Part shown: positions 24,243 to 33,140 of the stretch, piece after piece
Layout of the letters: each line of letters opens with the position of its first letter
Position numbering within the stretch: the first letter of the stretch is position 1
Assembly: GCA_024695145.1 (NCBI GenBank)
Contig: JAILIS010000038.1
Span: forward strand, 58,978 to 122,977
From: Lachnospiraceae bacterium
Lineage (GTDB): Bacteria; Bacillota; Clostridia; Lachnospirales; Lachnospiraceae
DNA length: 64,000 bases
Reading direction: 5' to 3'
Position numbers and translations under genes: made by a program
Notes under the pieces: generated by a model
What the model saw: the letters and a program-made list of their open reading frames with translations, nothing else
What the model was told of the DNA's origin: nothing
Database searches by the model: none

Positions 24243-25874
24243 ATGAAAAAGAAAATGTGTACACTTATGACTGCAGCCGTATCAGCAGCCGCAGTTCTGT
24301 CGGGATGTGCGAGTGTTGCCGTCTCGGTAGGCAATTCCGATGCCGAAGGACAAGAGATCAAGGAGGCTGTCGGGATAGATGCTGAGATCGATGATCAGGA
24401 AGCGGCCGATCTTGTTGCAAAGCTTATTGATTCGATCTATGTCCAGGAGAGGACGGACGAGACGGATGCACTGTGCCTTGAGGCAAAGAGAGCCTGGGAT
24501 GCGCTTACGGATGAGCAGAAGGAGATGGTAGAGGGCGAAAACGCCGATCCCGATTATTTCGGAAGGGATACCGGGGATGCCTCGGCTGACGATCCGCTCA
24601 ATACGGATGATATCGGCGAAAATGAGATCCTTGTCGTAAGCTTCGGAACGTCTTTTAACGATTCGAGAGCGGAAGATATAGGCGGTGTTGAAAAAGCGAT
24701 CGCCGAAGCTTTCCCCGACCGGTCGGTAAGAAGGGCGTTTACGGCACAGATAATAATCAATCATATACAGGCAAGGGACGGCGAGAAGATCGACAATATG
24801 CAGCAGGCACTTGAGCGCGCCGTAAATAATGGGGTTAAAAACCTCCTGATACAGCCGACACATCTGATGCACGGTGCTGAGTACGATGAGCTGAAGGCCG
24901 CTGTTGACGAATACTCCGGCAGTTTTGACAGTGTCGTGATCGCAGAGCCCCTTCTCGGTGAGGTCGGAGAGGATGCATCCGTAATAAACGACGACAAAAA
25001 GGCAGTTGCCAAAGCAGTAGTGGCTGAAGCGGTAAAGGAAGCCGGATTCGGATCCGCAGAGGATGCCGGAAATGACGGCACGGCATTTGTATTCATGGGT
25101 CACGGAACCGCCCACACGGCCAAAGTCACATACAGTCAGATGGCAACCCAGATGAAGGAACTCGGCTTTGATAACGTGTTTATCGGAACGGTAGAGGGCG
25201 AGCCCGAGGAGACAGCATGCGAGAACATTATTGAAGAAGTGAGCGCTGCCGGATATAAAAAGGTCATCCTTCGCCCGCTTATGGTCGTTGCGGGAGATCA
25301 TGCAAACAATGACATGGCCGGAGATGACGATGACAGCTGGGTAAGTCAGTTCAAGGCATCGGGCAATTTTGATTCCGTAACTTGTCAGATAGAAGGCCTC
25401 GGAAGGATCGGGGAAATACAGGATCTGTATGTTGAGCATACAAAAGCCGCCCTTGACGGGACAGAAGGTACCAAAGAAGACAAGCAGGATAATGAAAAGG
25501 CAGATACAAAGAATCCGGCTGACGGAATATATTCTGCAGAATTTAAGACTGACAGCTCGATGTTCAAGGTCAATGAGGAAAAGGACGGTAAGGGTGAGCT
25601 TACCGTAAAAGACGGGAAGATGACGATACACATCTCCCTGGAATCAAAAAACATATGTAATTTATTCCTGGGAACCGCAGAAGATGCGCAAAAAGACGGT
25701 GCCAAGCTCATCGAGCCCACAACAGATGTTATTGAATATTCGGACGGTACGACCGAAGAAGTGAACGGATTTGATGTTCCGGTACCGGCTCTTGATGAGG
25801 AATTTGATCTCGCCCTGATCGGAAAAAAGGGTGTATGGTATGACCACAAAGTTTCTGTTTCAAACCCTGAATAA
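24243..25874 (+). CDS. cbiK: Sirohydrochlorin cobaltochelatase (CbiK), lipoprotein form with extra C-terminal domain
   Basis: A 543-residue exported protein. Residues 1-22 form a lipoprotein signal (lipobox LSGC). The CbiK chelatase domain spans about 120-400: ILVVSFGTSFNDSRAEDI near 124, FTAQIIINHIQ near 157, LIQPTHLMHGAEYDEL near 201, VFMGHGTAHTAKVTY near 285 and VVAGDHANNDMAGDD near 355, with the metal-site histidines. CbiK inserts cobalt into sirohydrochlorin at the start of the anaerobic pathway. The last ~120 residues (from GIYSAEFKTDSSMF) are a separate beta-rich domain similar to one in the next gene's product. Export of a chelatase is odd; periplasmic CbiK is known in Desulfovibrio, and a cobalt, haem or corrinoid-uptake role is possible. 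It overlaps the next gene. Confidence 0.85.
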   Translation: MKKKMCTLMTAAVSAAAVLSGCASVAVSVGNSDAEGQEIKEAVGIDAEIDDQEAADLVAKLIDSIYVQERTDETDALCLEAKRAWDALTDEQKEMVEGENADPDYFGRDTGDASADDPLNTDDIGENEILVVSFGTSFNDSRAEDIGGVEKAIAEAFPDRSVRRAFTAQIIINHIQARDGEKIDNMQQALERAVNNGVKNLLIQPTHLMHGAEYDELKAAVDEYSGSFDSVVIAEPLLGEVGEDASVINDDKKAVAKAVVAEAVKEAGFGSAEDAGNDGTAFVFMGHGTAHTAKVTYSQMATQMKELGFDNVFIGTVEGEPEETACENIIEEVSAAGYKKVILRPLMVVAGDHANNDMAGDDDDSWVSQFKASGNFDSVTCQIEGLGRIGEIQDLYVEHTKAALDGTEGTKEDKQDNEKADTKNPADGIYSAEFKTDSSMFKVNEEKDGKGELTVKDGKMTIHISLESKNICNLFLGTAEDAQKDGAKLIEPTTDVIEYSDGTTEEVNGFDVPVPALDEEFDLALIGKKGVWYDHKVSVSNPE

Positions 25875-27405
25875 GGCTTCACGGACGTGCATTCTTCTGT
25901 TTGCTGTCCTGATAAGTGCTTTATTTGTAACCTCCTGCGCTATGCAGGGGGTTACTTCTGATATTAACACCGGGAAGGAACAGCCAAAAGAGGTTGACAT
26001 AACACTCGAAGGCGGAAGCGGTAAGGCATATATCAACTCACCGGTCCATGTGGAGGAGAAAGACGGGATATCTTATGCCACTTTGGTATGGAGCAGCAGT
26101 AATTACGACTATATCATAGTAGACGGGATTAGATACGATAATGAGAATCCCGGCGGAAGTTCGACATTCACGATACCGGTAAAAACCTTTTCCGAGCCGC
26201 TCGATCTTATCGGTGATACGGTAGCGATGAGTACGCCGCATGAGATCGAATACCGGATCATATGGAATGAGACTGAAAGTACTGATGCCGCTGCAGATGA
26301 TAAGAAGGAGATTTCGGATGCAGAAGCAGGATTCGGGATCAGGGATGGATCGGCGCTGCTGCCTGTAATAGACGGGATCGAAAGCCCCGGCAGGATGCCG
26401 CTGTCATACGCACAGGGATTTGATATATATGAATACGGGAAGTACCGGCTCGTAAGGATATACGGTGTGGGCGATTATCTGCTGATACCCGAAGGAGAAA
26501 GTGCTCCGCCGGATATTTTGCCGGAGATCACATACATTAACAGGCCGTGTGACCGGACGTATCTTGTTTCCACATCGGTTGCCGATCTGATAAGGCAGAT
26601 CGACGCGCTTGATATGGTAAAACTTTGCGGCCTTGCCGAAAAGGACTGGAGGATCAAAGAGGTTTCCGATCTTATGCGTGAAGGTAAGATTGTGTATGCG
26701 GGAAAGTACCGGTCACCGGATTATGAACTGATACTTTCTCATGAGTGCAATCTCGCCATTGAGAACACAATGATCTACCATGATCCGGAAGTTAAGGAGA
26801 AACTTGAAGAGCTCGGGATCCCCGTGATCGTCGAAACTTCAAGCTACGAAAAGAATGTGCTCGGGCGCCTGGAATGGATAAAACTGTACGGAGTGCTTTT
26901 TGACAGGGAAGATGAGGCGGAAGAATTCTTTGCGATGCAGGCTGAAAAGATCGGGAGTCTGCCGGAAAATCCCGAATATGATAAGAAAGTATCGATATTT
27001 TATGTCTCGTCAAATAAAATGATAAATGTACGGTCCCCCCTTGATTATCTGGCGCAGATGGTCGAAACCGCGGGAGGTACATATGTGCCTTCCGACTCAT
27101 CGGCATTTTCGCAGAGCAAAATGGGAACGATAAGCATACAGATGGAGGATTTTTACGCGCAGGCGGGTGATGCCGACATACTGATCTATAATTCCACCAT
27201 AGACGGAGAGATTGATAGTATTGATGACCTTACGGCAAAAGATCCGCTGTTTGCTGATTTTAAAGCCGTAAAAGAAAACAGCGTATACTGTCTGAAGGGT
27301 GATTTTTTCCAGAAAACAACCGGAATGGCCGATCTTTTATCGGATCTTTACAGACTGATCTCGGGATCGGCAAAGACATATACGTTTATTGAAAAACTTG
27401 AATAG
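25840..27405 (+). CDS. ABC transporter substrate-binding lipoprotein (BtuF/FecB-like)
   Basis: A 521-residue lipoprotein: signal peptide to about residue 30 with lipobox VTSC, then a beta-rich domain at about 45-145 (LEGGSGKAYINSPV, LVWSSSNYDYIIVDGIRYD, STFTIPV) resembling the C-terminal domain of the preceding chelatase. A type III binding-protein fold follows at about 180-520 (LVRIYGVGDYLLIPEGE, TYINRPCDRTYLVSTSVADLIRQID, ELGIPVIVETSSYEKNVLGRLEWIKLYGVLF). It should deliver a corrinoid, cobalt complex or related tetrapyrrole to the permease downstream. I chose ATG 25840 (8 nt after AAAAGGG) over the in-frame GTG at 25831. It overlaps cbiK by 35 nt and stands 8 nt before the permease. Confidence 0.82.
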   Translation: MTTKFLFQTLNKASRTCILLFAVLISALFVTSCAMQGVTSDINTGKEQPKEVDITLEGGSGKAYINSPVHVEEKDGISYATLVWSSSNYDYIIVDGIRYDNENPGGSSTFTIPVKTFSEPLDLIGDTVAMSTPHEIEYRIIWNETESTDAAADDKKEISDAEAGFGIRDGSALLPVIDGIESPGRMPLSYAQGFDIYEYGKYRLVRIYGVGDYLLIPEGESAPPDILPEITYINRPCDRTYLVSTSVADLIRQIDALDMVKLCGLAEKDWRIKEVSDLMREGKIVYAGKYRSPDYELILSHECNLAIENTMIYHDPEVKEKLEELGIPVIVETSSYEKNVLGRLEWIKLYGVLFDREDEAEEFFAMQAEKIGSLPENPEYDKKVSIFYVSSNKMINVRSPLDYLAQMVETAGGTYVPSDSSAFSQSKMGTISIQMEDFYAQAGDADILIYNSTIDGEIDSIDDLTAKDPLFADFKAVKENSVYCLKGDFFQKTTGMADLLSDLYRLISGSAKTYTFIEKLE

Positions 27406-27413
27406 GATCTGAT

Positions 27414-28421
27414 ATGAACAGAAGATGTACCGTCGCTTTTGCCGCAGTCATTGTCTTGCTGGCAATATCGGTGTATATCAATTTGATAACGGGTACCGTG
27501 AGAATATCGCCATCAGAGGTTTTTGGGATCCTTCGGGGTGCGGATGCGTCCGATATGGGAAAAAACGTTGTTCTCGCCATCCGTCTTCCGCGGACGGCGG
27601 CTGCGCTTATCCTCGGGGGAGCGCTCGCTCTGTCGGGTTACCTGCTCCAGACATTTTTTGATAATCCGATCGTCGGACCTTTTGTACTCGGTATATCATC
27701 AGGTGCAAAGCTTACGGTTGCCATCTCACTCATATTCTTCATGGACCGTGGGATAAAGGCGGGATCGGCATTCCTGGTCGTATCGGCGTTTATAGGCGCT
27801 ATGGCTGCCATGGGATTCGTTCTGGCCCTGTCAGTCCGTGTCAGGAGCATGGCGATCCTTGTGGTGTGCGGTATCATGACAGGTTATATATGCTCGGCAG
27901 TGACCGATCTCGTGGTGACTTTTGCGGATGATGCGAACATCGCAAATCTTCATAACTGGTCAATGGGAAGTCTTTCGGGCATGAACCTCTCCGATATCGC
28001 GGTAATGTCTGTCATAGTCGGAGCGTGTGTGATCGCTGTGATCATGCTCATCAAGCCTATAGGAGCGTACAGACTCGGGGAAGCCTATGCCGGATCGGTC
28101 GGGGTTAACATAACTATACTGAGAATTTTGCTGATAGTCATATCAAGTCTTCTGGCAGCCTGCGTTACGGCGTTTGCCGGGCCTATATCTTTTGTGGGAA
28201 TTGCCGTGCCTCATCTTGTACGCGGGATGACAAAAACATCCTCCCCGGCTGTTATGATACCGGGATGCTTTTTGACGGGAGCGCTTGTGACATCCTTGTG
28301 TGACTGCCTGGCAAGAAATGTCTTTGCGCCCACCGAAGTCTCGATAAGTTCCGTCACGGCCGTACTTCTCGTGCCGGTAGTGATATTTGTGATGATAAAA
28401 AGGAGAAAAGGATCCGAATGA
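27414..28421 (+). CDS. btuC: ABC transporter permease, BtuC/FecCD family
   Basis: A 335-residue permease with about ten membrane segments. Diagnostic family stretches are LAIRLPRTAAALILGGALALSGYLLQTFFDNPIVGPFVLGISSGAKL (about 51-98) and RILLIVISSLLAACVTAFAGPISFVGIAVPHLVRGMTKTSSPAVMIPG (about 238-285), the last containing the ATPase-coupling region. The family imports vitamin B12, haem and ferric siderophores. Here the riboswitch and neighbours favour a corrinoid or a precursor. The stop overlaps the ATPase-CbiP fusion gene by 4 nt. Confidence 0.9.
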   Translation: MNRRCTVAFAAVIVLLAISVYINLITGTVRISPSEVFGILRGADASDMGKNVVLAIRLPRTAAALILGGALALSGYLLQTFFDNPIVGPFVLGISSGAKLTVAISLIFFMDRGIKAGSAFLVVSAFIGAMAAMGFVLALSVRVRSMAILVVCGIMTGYICSAVTDLVVTFADDANIANLHNWSMGSLSGMNLSDIAVMSVIVGACVIAVIMLIKPIGAYRLGEAYAGSVGVNITILRILLIVISSLLAACVTAFAGPISFVGIAVPHLVRGMTKTSSPAVMIPGCFLTGALVTSLCDCLARNVFAPTEVSISSVTAVLLVPVVIFVMIKRRKGSE

Positions 28422-30667
28422 GCCTTGAAACCGCCAATCTGAGCGTGGGATACGATCATGATATCGTGACCGCCATATCGCTTAAAGTTGTTCCGGGAAA
28501 GATCGTGACGCTGATCGGACCGAACGGGAGCGGAAAATCGACCCTCTTAAAGACGATCACCGGTCAGCTTATGCCCCGGGGAGGCGTGATATATCTTGAC
28601 GGGGCAGACAGGTCGCAGCTGTCCGGTAAAGAGATCGCAAAAAGCGTTTCAATGGTTATGACCACTTCGGTCAAACCGGAGCTCATGACGTGCCGGGAAG
28701 TGATAGAGAGCGGAAGATATCCTTATACGGGTATGTTCGGCCGGCTCAATGAAGAAGATGCCGCAAAAGTCAGTGAAGCCATGGAGGCTACCGAAACCGC
28801 AGAGATTGCAGACAGGCTGTTTACAAACATAAGCGACGGGCAAAGACAGCGTGTGATGCTCGCCCGTTCCATCTGCCAGGAACCGAAAGTACTTGTCTTA
28901 GATGAGCCGACATCATTTCTTGATATACGGTATCGGATCGATATTCTCTCAAAGATAAGGGATCTTGCGGTAAAGCATGACATTGCGGTCATTATGTCGG
29001 TTCACGAACCGGAGACTGCCATGAAACTGTCCGATCACGTTATAGCGGTCGGTGACGGACGCGTTATGAGATCCGGAACGGTTCAGGAGGTGTTCGAAGA
29101 GTCTTTTATCAGAAAGCTGTACAAGCTTGGCGATATGGATGTCGGAATGCTTGCATCATCCCCCTGGCTGACCTCATCGGTTAATAACAGTACGGCAAGT
29201 ACCCGCCCCGGTGTGATAATGGTGATGGGTACGATGTCAAATGTCGGAAAAAGCGTGATAACAGCCGGGCTGTGCAGGATATTTACACAGGACGGTTATT
29301 CGGTCGCACCTTTTAAATCACAGAACATGGCAAACAATTCGTATGTTACTCCCGACGGTCTTGAGATCGGGCGTGCACAGGCCATGCAGGCCCTGGCCTG
29401 TAATAAGCTGCCCGATGTACGTATGAACCCGGTGCTCTTAAAACCGATGTCCGATATCGGATCCCAGGTCATCGTAAACGGTGTTCCCGTCGGTAATATG
29501 GACGCGGGGGAATACTTCCGGTACAAGAAGGAGCTTGTACCTGTAATAAAGGAAGCTTTTGAAAGCCTTAAAAGTGAGAATGACATAGTCGTCATCGAGG
29601 GGGCGGGTTCTCCGGCGGAGATCAACTTAAAGGAAAACGATATTGTCAATATGGGTCTTGCCGAAATGATCAATGCTCCTGTCATACTTGTCGGAGATAT
29701 AGACAGGGGCGGAGTGTTTGCCCAGCTGACAGGTACACTCGATCTTCTGACCCAAAGTGAGCGGGCCAGAGTCAAAGGACTTGTCATCAACAAGTTCAGA
29801 GGAGATCTAAAACTGTTGGAACCCGGTATCAAAATGCTTGAAAATAAGTGCGGATGTATGGTTACCGGAGTAGTACCCTTCACACAGATGCAGCTTGATG
29901 ATGAGGATTCTCTATCGGAGATCTTTACTCATAAAGAAAGAAAGGCTTTTGACATAGCGGTGATCGCTCTTCCGCATATCGCAAACTTTACGGATTTTGC
30001 GGTATTTGAACGGGCAGATGACGTTTCGGTAAGATATGTATCATCCCCGGAACAGCTGTCGGGAACTGATCTTGTGATCATCCCGGGAACGAAGAACACG
30101 ATCGCGGATATGAAGTGGCTGGCCGGCAACAGGCTTGCGGATGCGATAAGAGAGCTTCCCGAAGATACTGCCGTCATCGGAATATGCGGGGGATTCCAGA
30201 TGCTGGGCCGTCTCATCAGCGATCCGGATAATGTTGAGGGCGGAAAGACTGCAGAAGGCCTCGGATTGTTAAATATGGAAACTGTTCTTAGTACTGAAAA
30301 GACGCGAAGGGTATTTGAAGGCAGTATTACATGTCCGACGGGCATTTTAAGTGATCTGAAAGACACACATGTGAAGGGATATGAGATCCATATGGGTCAT
30401 ACCCGTCCTCTTACAGAACTGGATGAGTTCACTTCGGGCGGAACAGGCTATTGCAGCGGTAATGTATACGGAACGTACGTACACGGACTGTTTGATACAA
30501 AAGAATGTGCCGTAAAGGTGCTCGAGTCGGCAGCATCAGCAAGAGGAAAGAGCGTGGATACATCCCGGGTATCAGACAGGGATGATATACTTGAAGAACA
30601 GCTTGATCTTCTGGCAGATGTTCTTCGGAAAAGTATGGATATAAAGAAGACATACGAAATGATATGA
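28418..30667 (+). CDS. cbiP: Fusion of ABC transporter ATPase (BtuD-like) and adenosylcobyric acid synthase (CbiP/CobQ)
   Basis: A 749-residue cytoplasmic fusion. Residues 1 to ~255 are an ABC ATPase of the FecE/BtuD type: Walker A GPNGSGKST at about 37-45, signature ISDGQRQRV near 138, and Walker B VLVLDEPTSFLD near 155. Residues ~266-749 are a complete cobyric acid synthase, which amidates four side chains of adenosylcobyrinic a,c-diamide. GTMSNVGKSVITAGLCRIF (P-loop) comes first, followed by FKSQNMANNSYVTPDG, GDIDRGGVFAQLTGTLDLL, the amidotransferase Cys in GICGGFQMLG near 594, and YGTYVHGLFD with its His near 687. The two halves are usually separate proteins. No internal stop or frameshift separates them. 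It overlaps both neighbours by 4 nt. Confidence 0.92.
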   Translation: MSLETANLSVGYDHDIVTAISLKVVPGKIVTLIGPNGSGKSTLLKTITGQLMPRGGVIYLDGADRSQLSGKEIAKSVSMVMTTSVKPELMTCREVIESGRYPYTGMFGRLNEEDAAKVSEAMEATETAEIADRLFTNISDGQRQRVMLARSICQEPKVLVLDEPTSFLDIRYRIDILSKIRDLAVKHDIAVIMSVHEPETAMKLSDHVIAVGDGRVMRSGTVQEVFEESFIRKLYKLGDMDVGMLASSPWLTSSVNNSTASTRPGVIMVMGTMSNVGKSVITAGLCRIFTQDGYSVAPFKSQNMANNSYVTPDGLEIGRAQAMQALACNKLPDVRMNPVLLKPMSDIGSQVIVNGVPVGNMDAGEYFRYKKELVPVIKEAFESLKSENDIVVIEGAGSPAEINLKENDIVNMGLAEMINAPVILVGDIDRGGVFAQLTGTLDLLTQSERARVKGLVINKFRGDLKLLEPGIKMLENKCGCMVTGVVPFTQMQLDDEDSLSEIFTHKERKAFDIAVIALPHIANFTDFAVFERADDVSVRYVSSPEQLSGTDLVIIPGTKNTIADMKWLAGNRLADAIRELPEDTAVIGICGGFQMLGRLISDPDNVEGGKTAEGLGLLNMETVLSTEKTRRVFEGSITCPTGILSDLKDTHVKGYEIHMGHTRPLTELDEFTSGGTGYCSGNVYGTYVHGLFDTKECAVKVLESAASARGKSVDTSRVSDRDDILEEQLDLLADVLRKSMDIKKTYEMI

Positions 30668-31752
30668 CAAAGACACAACTGTTTGAACTAAAGCCTGACG
30701 GGCCTGACATGGATATATATAATGAAGCAAAAAAACGCTTTGACAGTCTGGCAAAGCCCATCGACGGCTTCGGATATTTTGAGGATCTGATATGCAGAGT
30801 GGCAGCCATACAGGGCCGGCTCATCCCTGACATCAAAAAACGTGCCGTGATCGTCATGTGCTCCGATAACGGTGTCACCCGTGAGGGCATCTCACAGACA
30901 GACAGCAAAGTTACACTGCAGGTGGCAAGGCTGCTCGGTAAAAAAGAGAGTACTCTCGGAATATTGACCAGGGGTCAGGGCATTGATATAGTCCCCGTCG
31001 ATATTGGAATAGACACGGATGAGAAGATTTCCGGTGTGATCGATAAGAAGATCGCAAGGGGAAGTGCGGATATGCTCGAAGGCCCTGCAATGACGGAAGA
31101 TCAGTGTATTCTGGCGATACAGGCGGGCATTGATACCGTTAAGATGTGTGTGGATAAGGGATATACCATCCTGGCAACGGGAGAGATGGGGATCGGTAAT
31201 ACCACAACTTCGACAGCGCTCTTATGTGCCCTTACGGGAGATGATCCAAAAGAGCACACGGGCAGGGGTGCAGGTCTTTCCGATGAAGGTCTAGCGAGGA
31301 AGATCTCAGTCATAAATAAAGCATTAAAAATGCACGGACTGGAAGGAAATCCGAAAAAAGAACCTTCCGGGGATCATGCGCTCTTTGCGCTTGGTGCGGT
31401 AGGCGGGTTTGATATCGCAGCTCTTTGCGGAGTATTTATCGGCTGCAGTATGTTCCGCATTCCGGTTGTGATAGACGGGCTGATAAGTGCTGTTGCCGCA
31501 CTTACCGCACAGTATCTCGTCCCGGGCTGTGCCGGATCTATGCTTGCGTCGCATAACGGCAGGGAAAAGGGGACAGACCGTATATTACAGCTGTTAAACC
31601 TTAAGGGAATAATAAACGCAGACATGGCCCTTGGCGAGGGAACAGGCTCTGTTATGCTCTTTCCGCTCATTGATATGGTCATGAACGTGTACGCTGACGG
31701 GCACAGTTTCGAAGAGACCGGGATCAGGGAATATGAGAGGTTTTCGAAATGA
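30664..31752 (+). CDS. cobT: Nicotinate-nucleotide--dimethylbenzimidazole phosphoribosyltransferase
   Basis: A 362-residue enzyme that activates the lower-ligand base to its alpha-riboside phosphate. Family stretches include RFDSLAKPIDGFGYFEDL (about 25-42), VIVMCSDNGVTREGISQTDSKVT near 59, ATGEMGIGNTTTSTALLCAL near 169, the GRGAGLS motif near 201, and LFALGAVGGFDIAALCGVFIG near 240 with the terminal catalytic Glu in GEGTGSV. Length is standard. It overlaps cbiP and cobU by 4 nt each. Confidence 0.96.
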   Translation: MTKTQLFELKPDGPDMDIYNEAKKRFDSLAKPIDGFGYFEDLICRVAAIQGRLIPDIKKRAVIVMCSDNGVTREGISQTDSKVTLQVARLLGKKESTLGILTRGQGIDIVPVDIGIDTDEKISGVIDKKIARGSADMLEGPAMTEDQCILAIQAGIDTVKMCVDKGYTILATGEMGIGNTTTSTALLCALTGDDPKEHTGRGAGLSDEGLARKISVINKALKMHGLEGNPKKEPSGDHALFALGAVGGFDIAALCGVFIGCSMFRIPVVIDGLISAVAALTAQYLVPGCAGSMLASHNGREKGTDRILQLLNLKGIINADMALGEGTGSVMLFPLIDMVMNVYADGHSFEETGIREYERFSK

Positions 31753-32324
31753 TCAGTCTCGTCATGGGGAAAAGCAGCAGCGGGAAAAGCGGTTTTGCCG
31801 AGGATCTTGCGCTAAAGAGCGGTTCGTTTCGGACATATTATATCGCAACGATGAAGATCATGGACGAAGAAGCGGCAAAGCGCCGTGACAGACACAGGAA
31901 GATGCGTCGCGGAAAAGGCTTTGTAACGCTTGAGATACCGTGTCATATAGACACTGCGCCTTCTCTTATGACCGGCCCTGAAAACTGTACGGTCTTACTT
32001 GAATGCATAGCCAATCTTGTCGGCAATGTCATGCATGAGCCGGAATATGAGCAGGCGTTGGTGCATACGGGTGGCGGCTGTACGGGTGGCGGCGATCAGT
32101 GTGAAATGTATCTCAGCGATCTGACAGGCACAGTTATATCGCTGGTAACAAAACTTGCCTCGAAAGTCCGGCATCTCATAGTCGTAACAAGCATTTTTGA
32201 AAAAGAGGGCTGTGAAAAAACCGATGATGAGACGCAGACCTATATCCGGCTTATGGATATGGTGAACGACAGACTTACGGACATGGCGGACGAAGTGTAT
32301 AAGATAGTAGATATAAGATACTAG
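31749..32324 (+). CDS. cobU: Adenosylcobinamide kinase/guanylyltransferase
   Basis: A 191-residue bifunctional enzyme that phosphorylates adenosylcobinamide and adds GMP to give AdoCbi-GDP. The P-loop is GKSSSGKSGFAED at about 7-19. YYIATMKIMDEEAAKRRDRHRKMR near 31 holds the guanylylated His region, and TVLLECIANLVGNVM near 83 replaces the usual Walker B stretch. The central part (GGGCTGGGDQCEMYL) is unusually Gly/Cys-rich. The length is slightly above that of the Salmonella enzyme. It starts within the cobT stop and ends 36 nt before cobS. Confidence 0.88.
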   Translation: MISLVMGKSSSGKSGFAEDLALKSGSFRTYYIATMKIMDEEAAKRRDRHRKMRRGKGFVTLEIPCHIDTAPSLMTGPENCTVLLECIANLVGNVMHEPEYEQALVHTGGGCTGGGDQCEMYLSDLTGTVISLVTKLASKVRHLIVVTSIFEKEGCEKTDDETQTYIRLMDMVNDRLTDMADEVYKIVDIRY

Positions 32325-32360
32325 ATATCAGATATAAATAATACACACGTGAGAAGATTT

Positions 32361-33140
32361 ATGAAGATCATAAGATGGTTTGCGGCAGCATTTTCAATGT
32401 ATTCGCGAATACCCATGCCGCATTTTGAACTTGACGGTAAAGACTTTGAAAGAGCTATATTGTTCCTGCCTGCGGTGGGCGCGGTTATCGGCACATGCGT
32501 GTACTTTGGAGACGTTTTTCTATGCCGATTTAATGCACCGGTATTTGTAAGGACATCGGCAGCTGTATTGATACCTGTATTGGTGACCGGCGGTTTTCAT
32601 CTGGACGGATTCCTGGATACTGTTGATTCACTTCGCTCATACAGGAGCCGGGAGGAAAAACTGGCCATACTGAAGGATCCGCATATCGGATCTTTTGCAC
32701 TTATAGAAGCGGGAGCGGCCCTGCTCCTCATGATGTCGGGTTTCTGCATTATCCTTTCATCTGACGCACATGACAAGGGACTTGCGGCTGCGGCGGCGAT
32801 ATTTGTGATCTCAAGAGCACTTACGGGGATCACATCGCTTTTCATGAAAAAGGCCTCCGATGAGGATATGCTTGTTTCGGAGACATTAAAAGCGGACAGG
32901 GCATCACTTGTCGTCCTTGTCTTATGGCTTGTGCTCTCGCTCGTTTTTACGTCGTTTATATCGATTTTATATACGCTCGCGATCGCAGCCGCATTTGGCA
33001 TATTTACCGCGGTATACGTACATAGAATGAACAAGGAGCTTGGCGGCGTTGTCGGAGATACAGCGGGATATTTTGTTACAGCCGGACAGATCACGGCTGT
33101 GTGTACCCTTGCTCTGATAATGCTCGTATCCGGATCATGA
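32361..33140 (+). CDS. cobS: Adenosylcobinamide-GDP ribazoletransferase (cobalamin 5'-phosphate synthase)
   Basis: A 259-residue integral membrane enzyme joining AdoCbi-GDP to alpha-ribazole phosphate. The CobS motif order is present: FSMYSRIPMPH near 12, LFLPAVGAVIG near 33, GGFHLDGFLDTVDSLRSYRSREEKLAILKDPHIGSFA near 79-115 with the metal-binding Asp/Glu residues, and LGGVVGDTAGYFVTAGQ near 225. About six membrane segments follow the usual pattern. I place the start at ATG 32361; a GTG at 32349 would add four residues. The stop overlaps cbiB by 4 nt. Confidence 0.93.
   Translation: MKIIRWFAAAFSMYSRIPMPHFELDGKDFERAILFLPAVGAVIGTCVYFGDVFLCRFNAPVFVRTSAAVLIPVLVTGGFHLDGFLDTVDSLRSYRSREEKLAILKDPHIGSFALIEAGAALLLMMSGFCIILSSDAHDKGLAAAAAIFVISRALTGITSLFMKKASDEDMLVSETLKADRASLVVLVLWLVLSLVFTSFISILYTLAIAAAFGIFTAVYVHRMNKELGGVVGDTAGYFVTAGQITAVCTLALIMLVSGS

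Noticed and set aside
24282..25631. 449-codon open frame antisense to cbiK
   Set aside because: It has no ribosome binding site or family features; the opposite strand encodes a clear CbiK. The open frame reflects codon bias.
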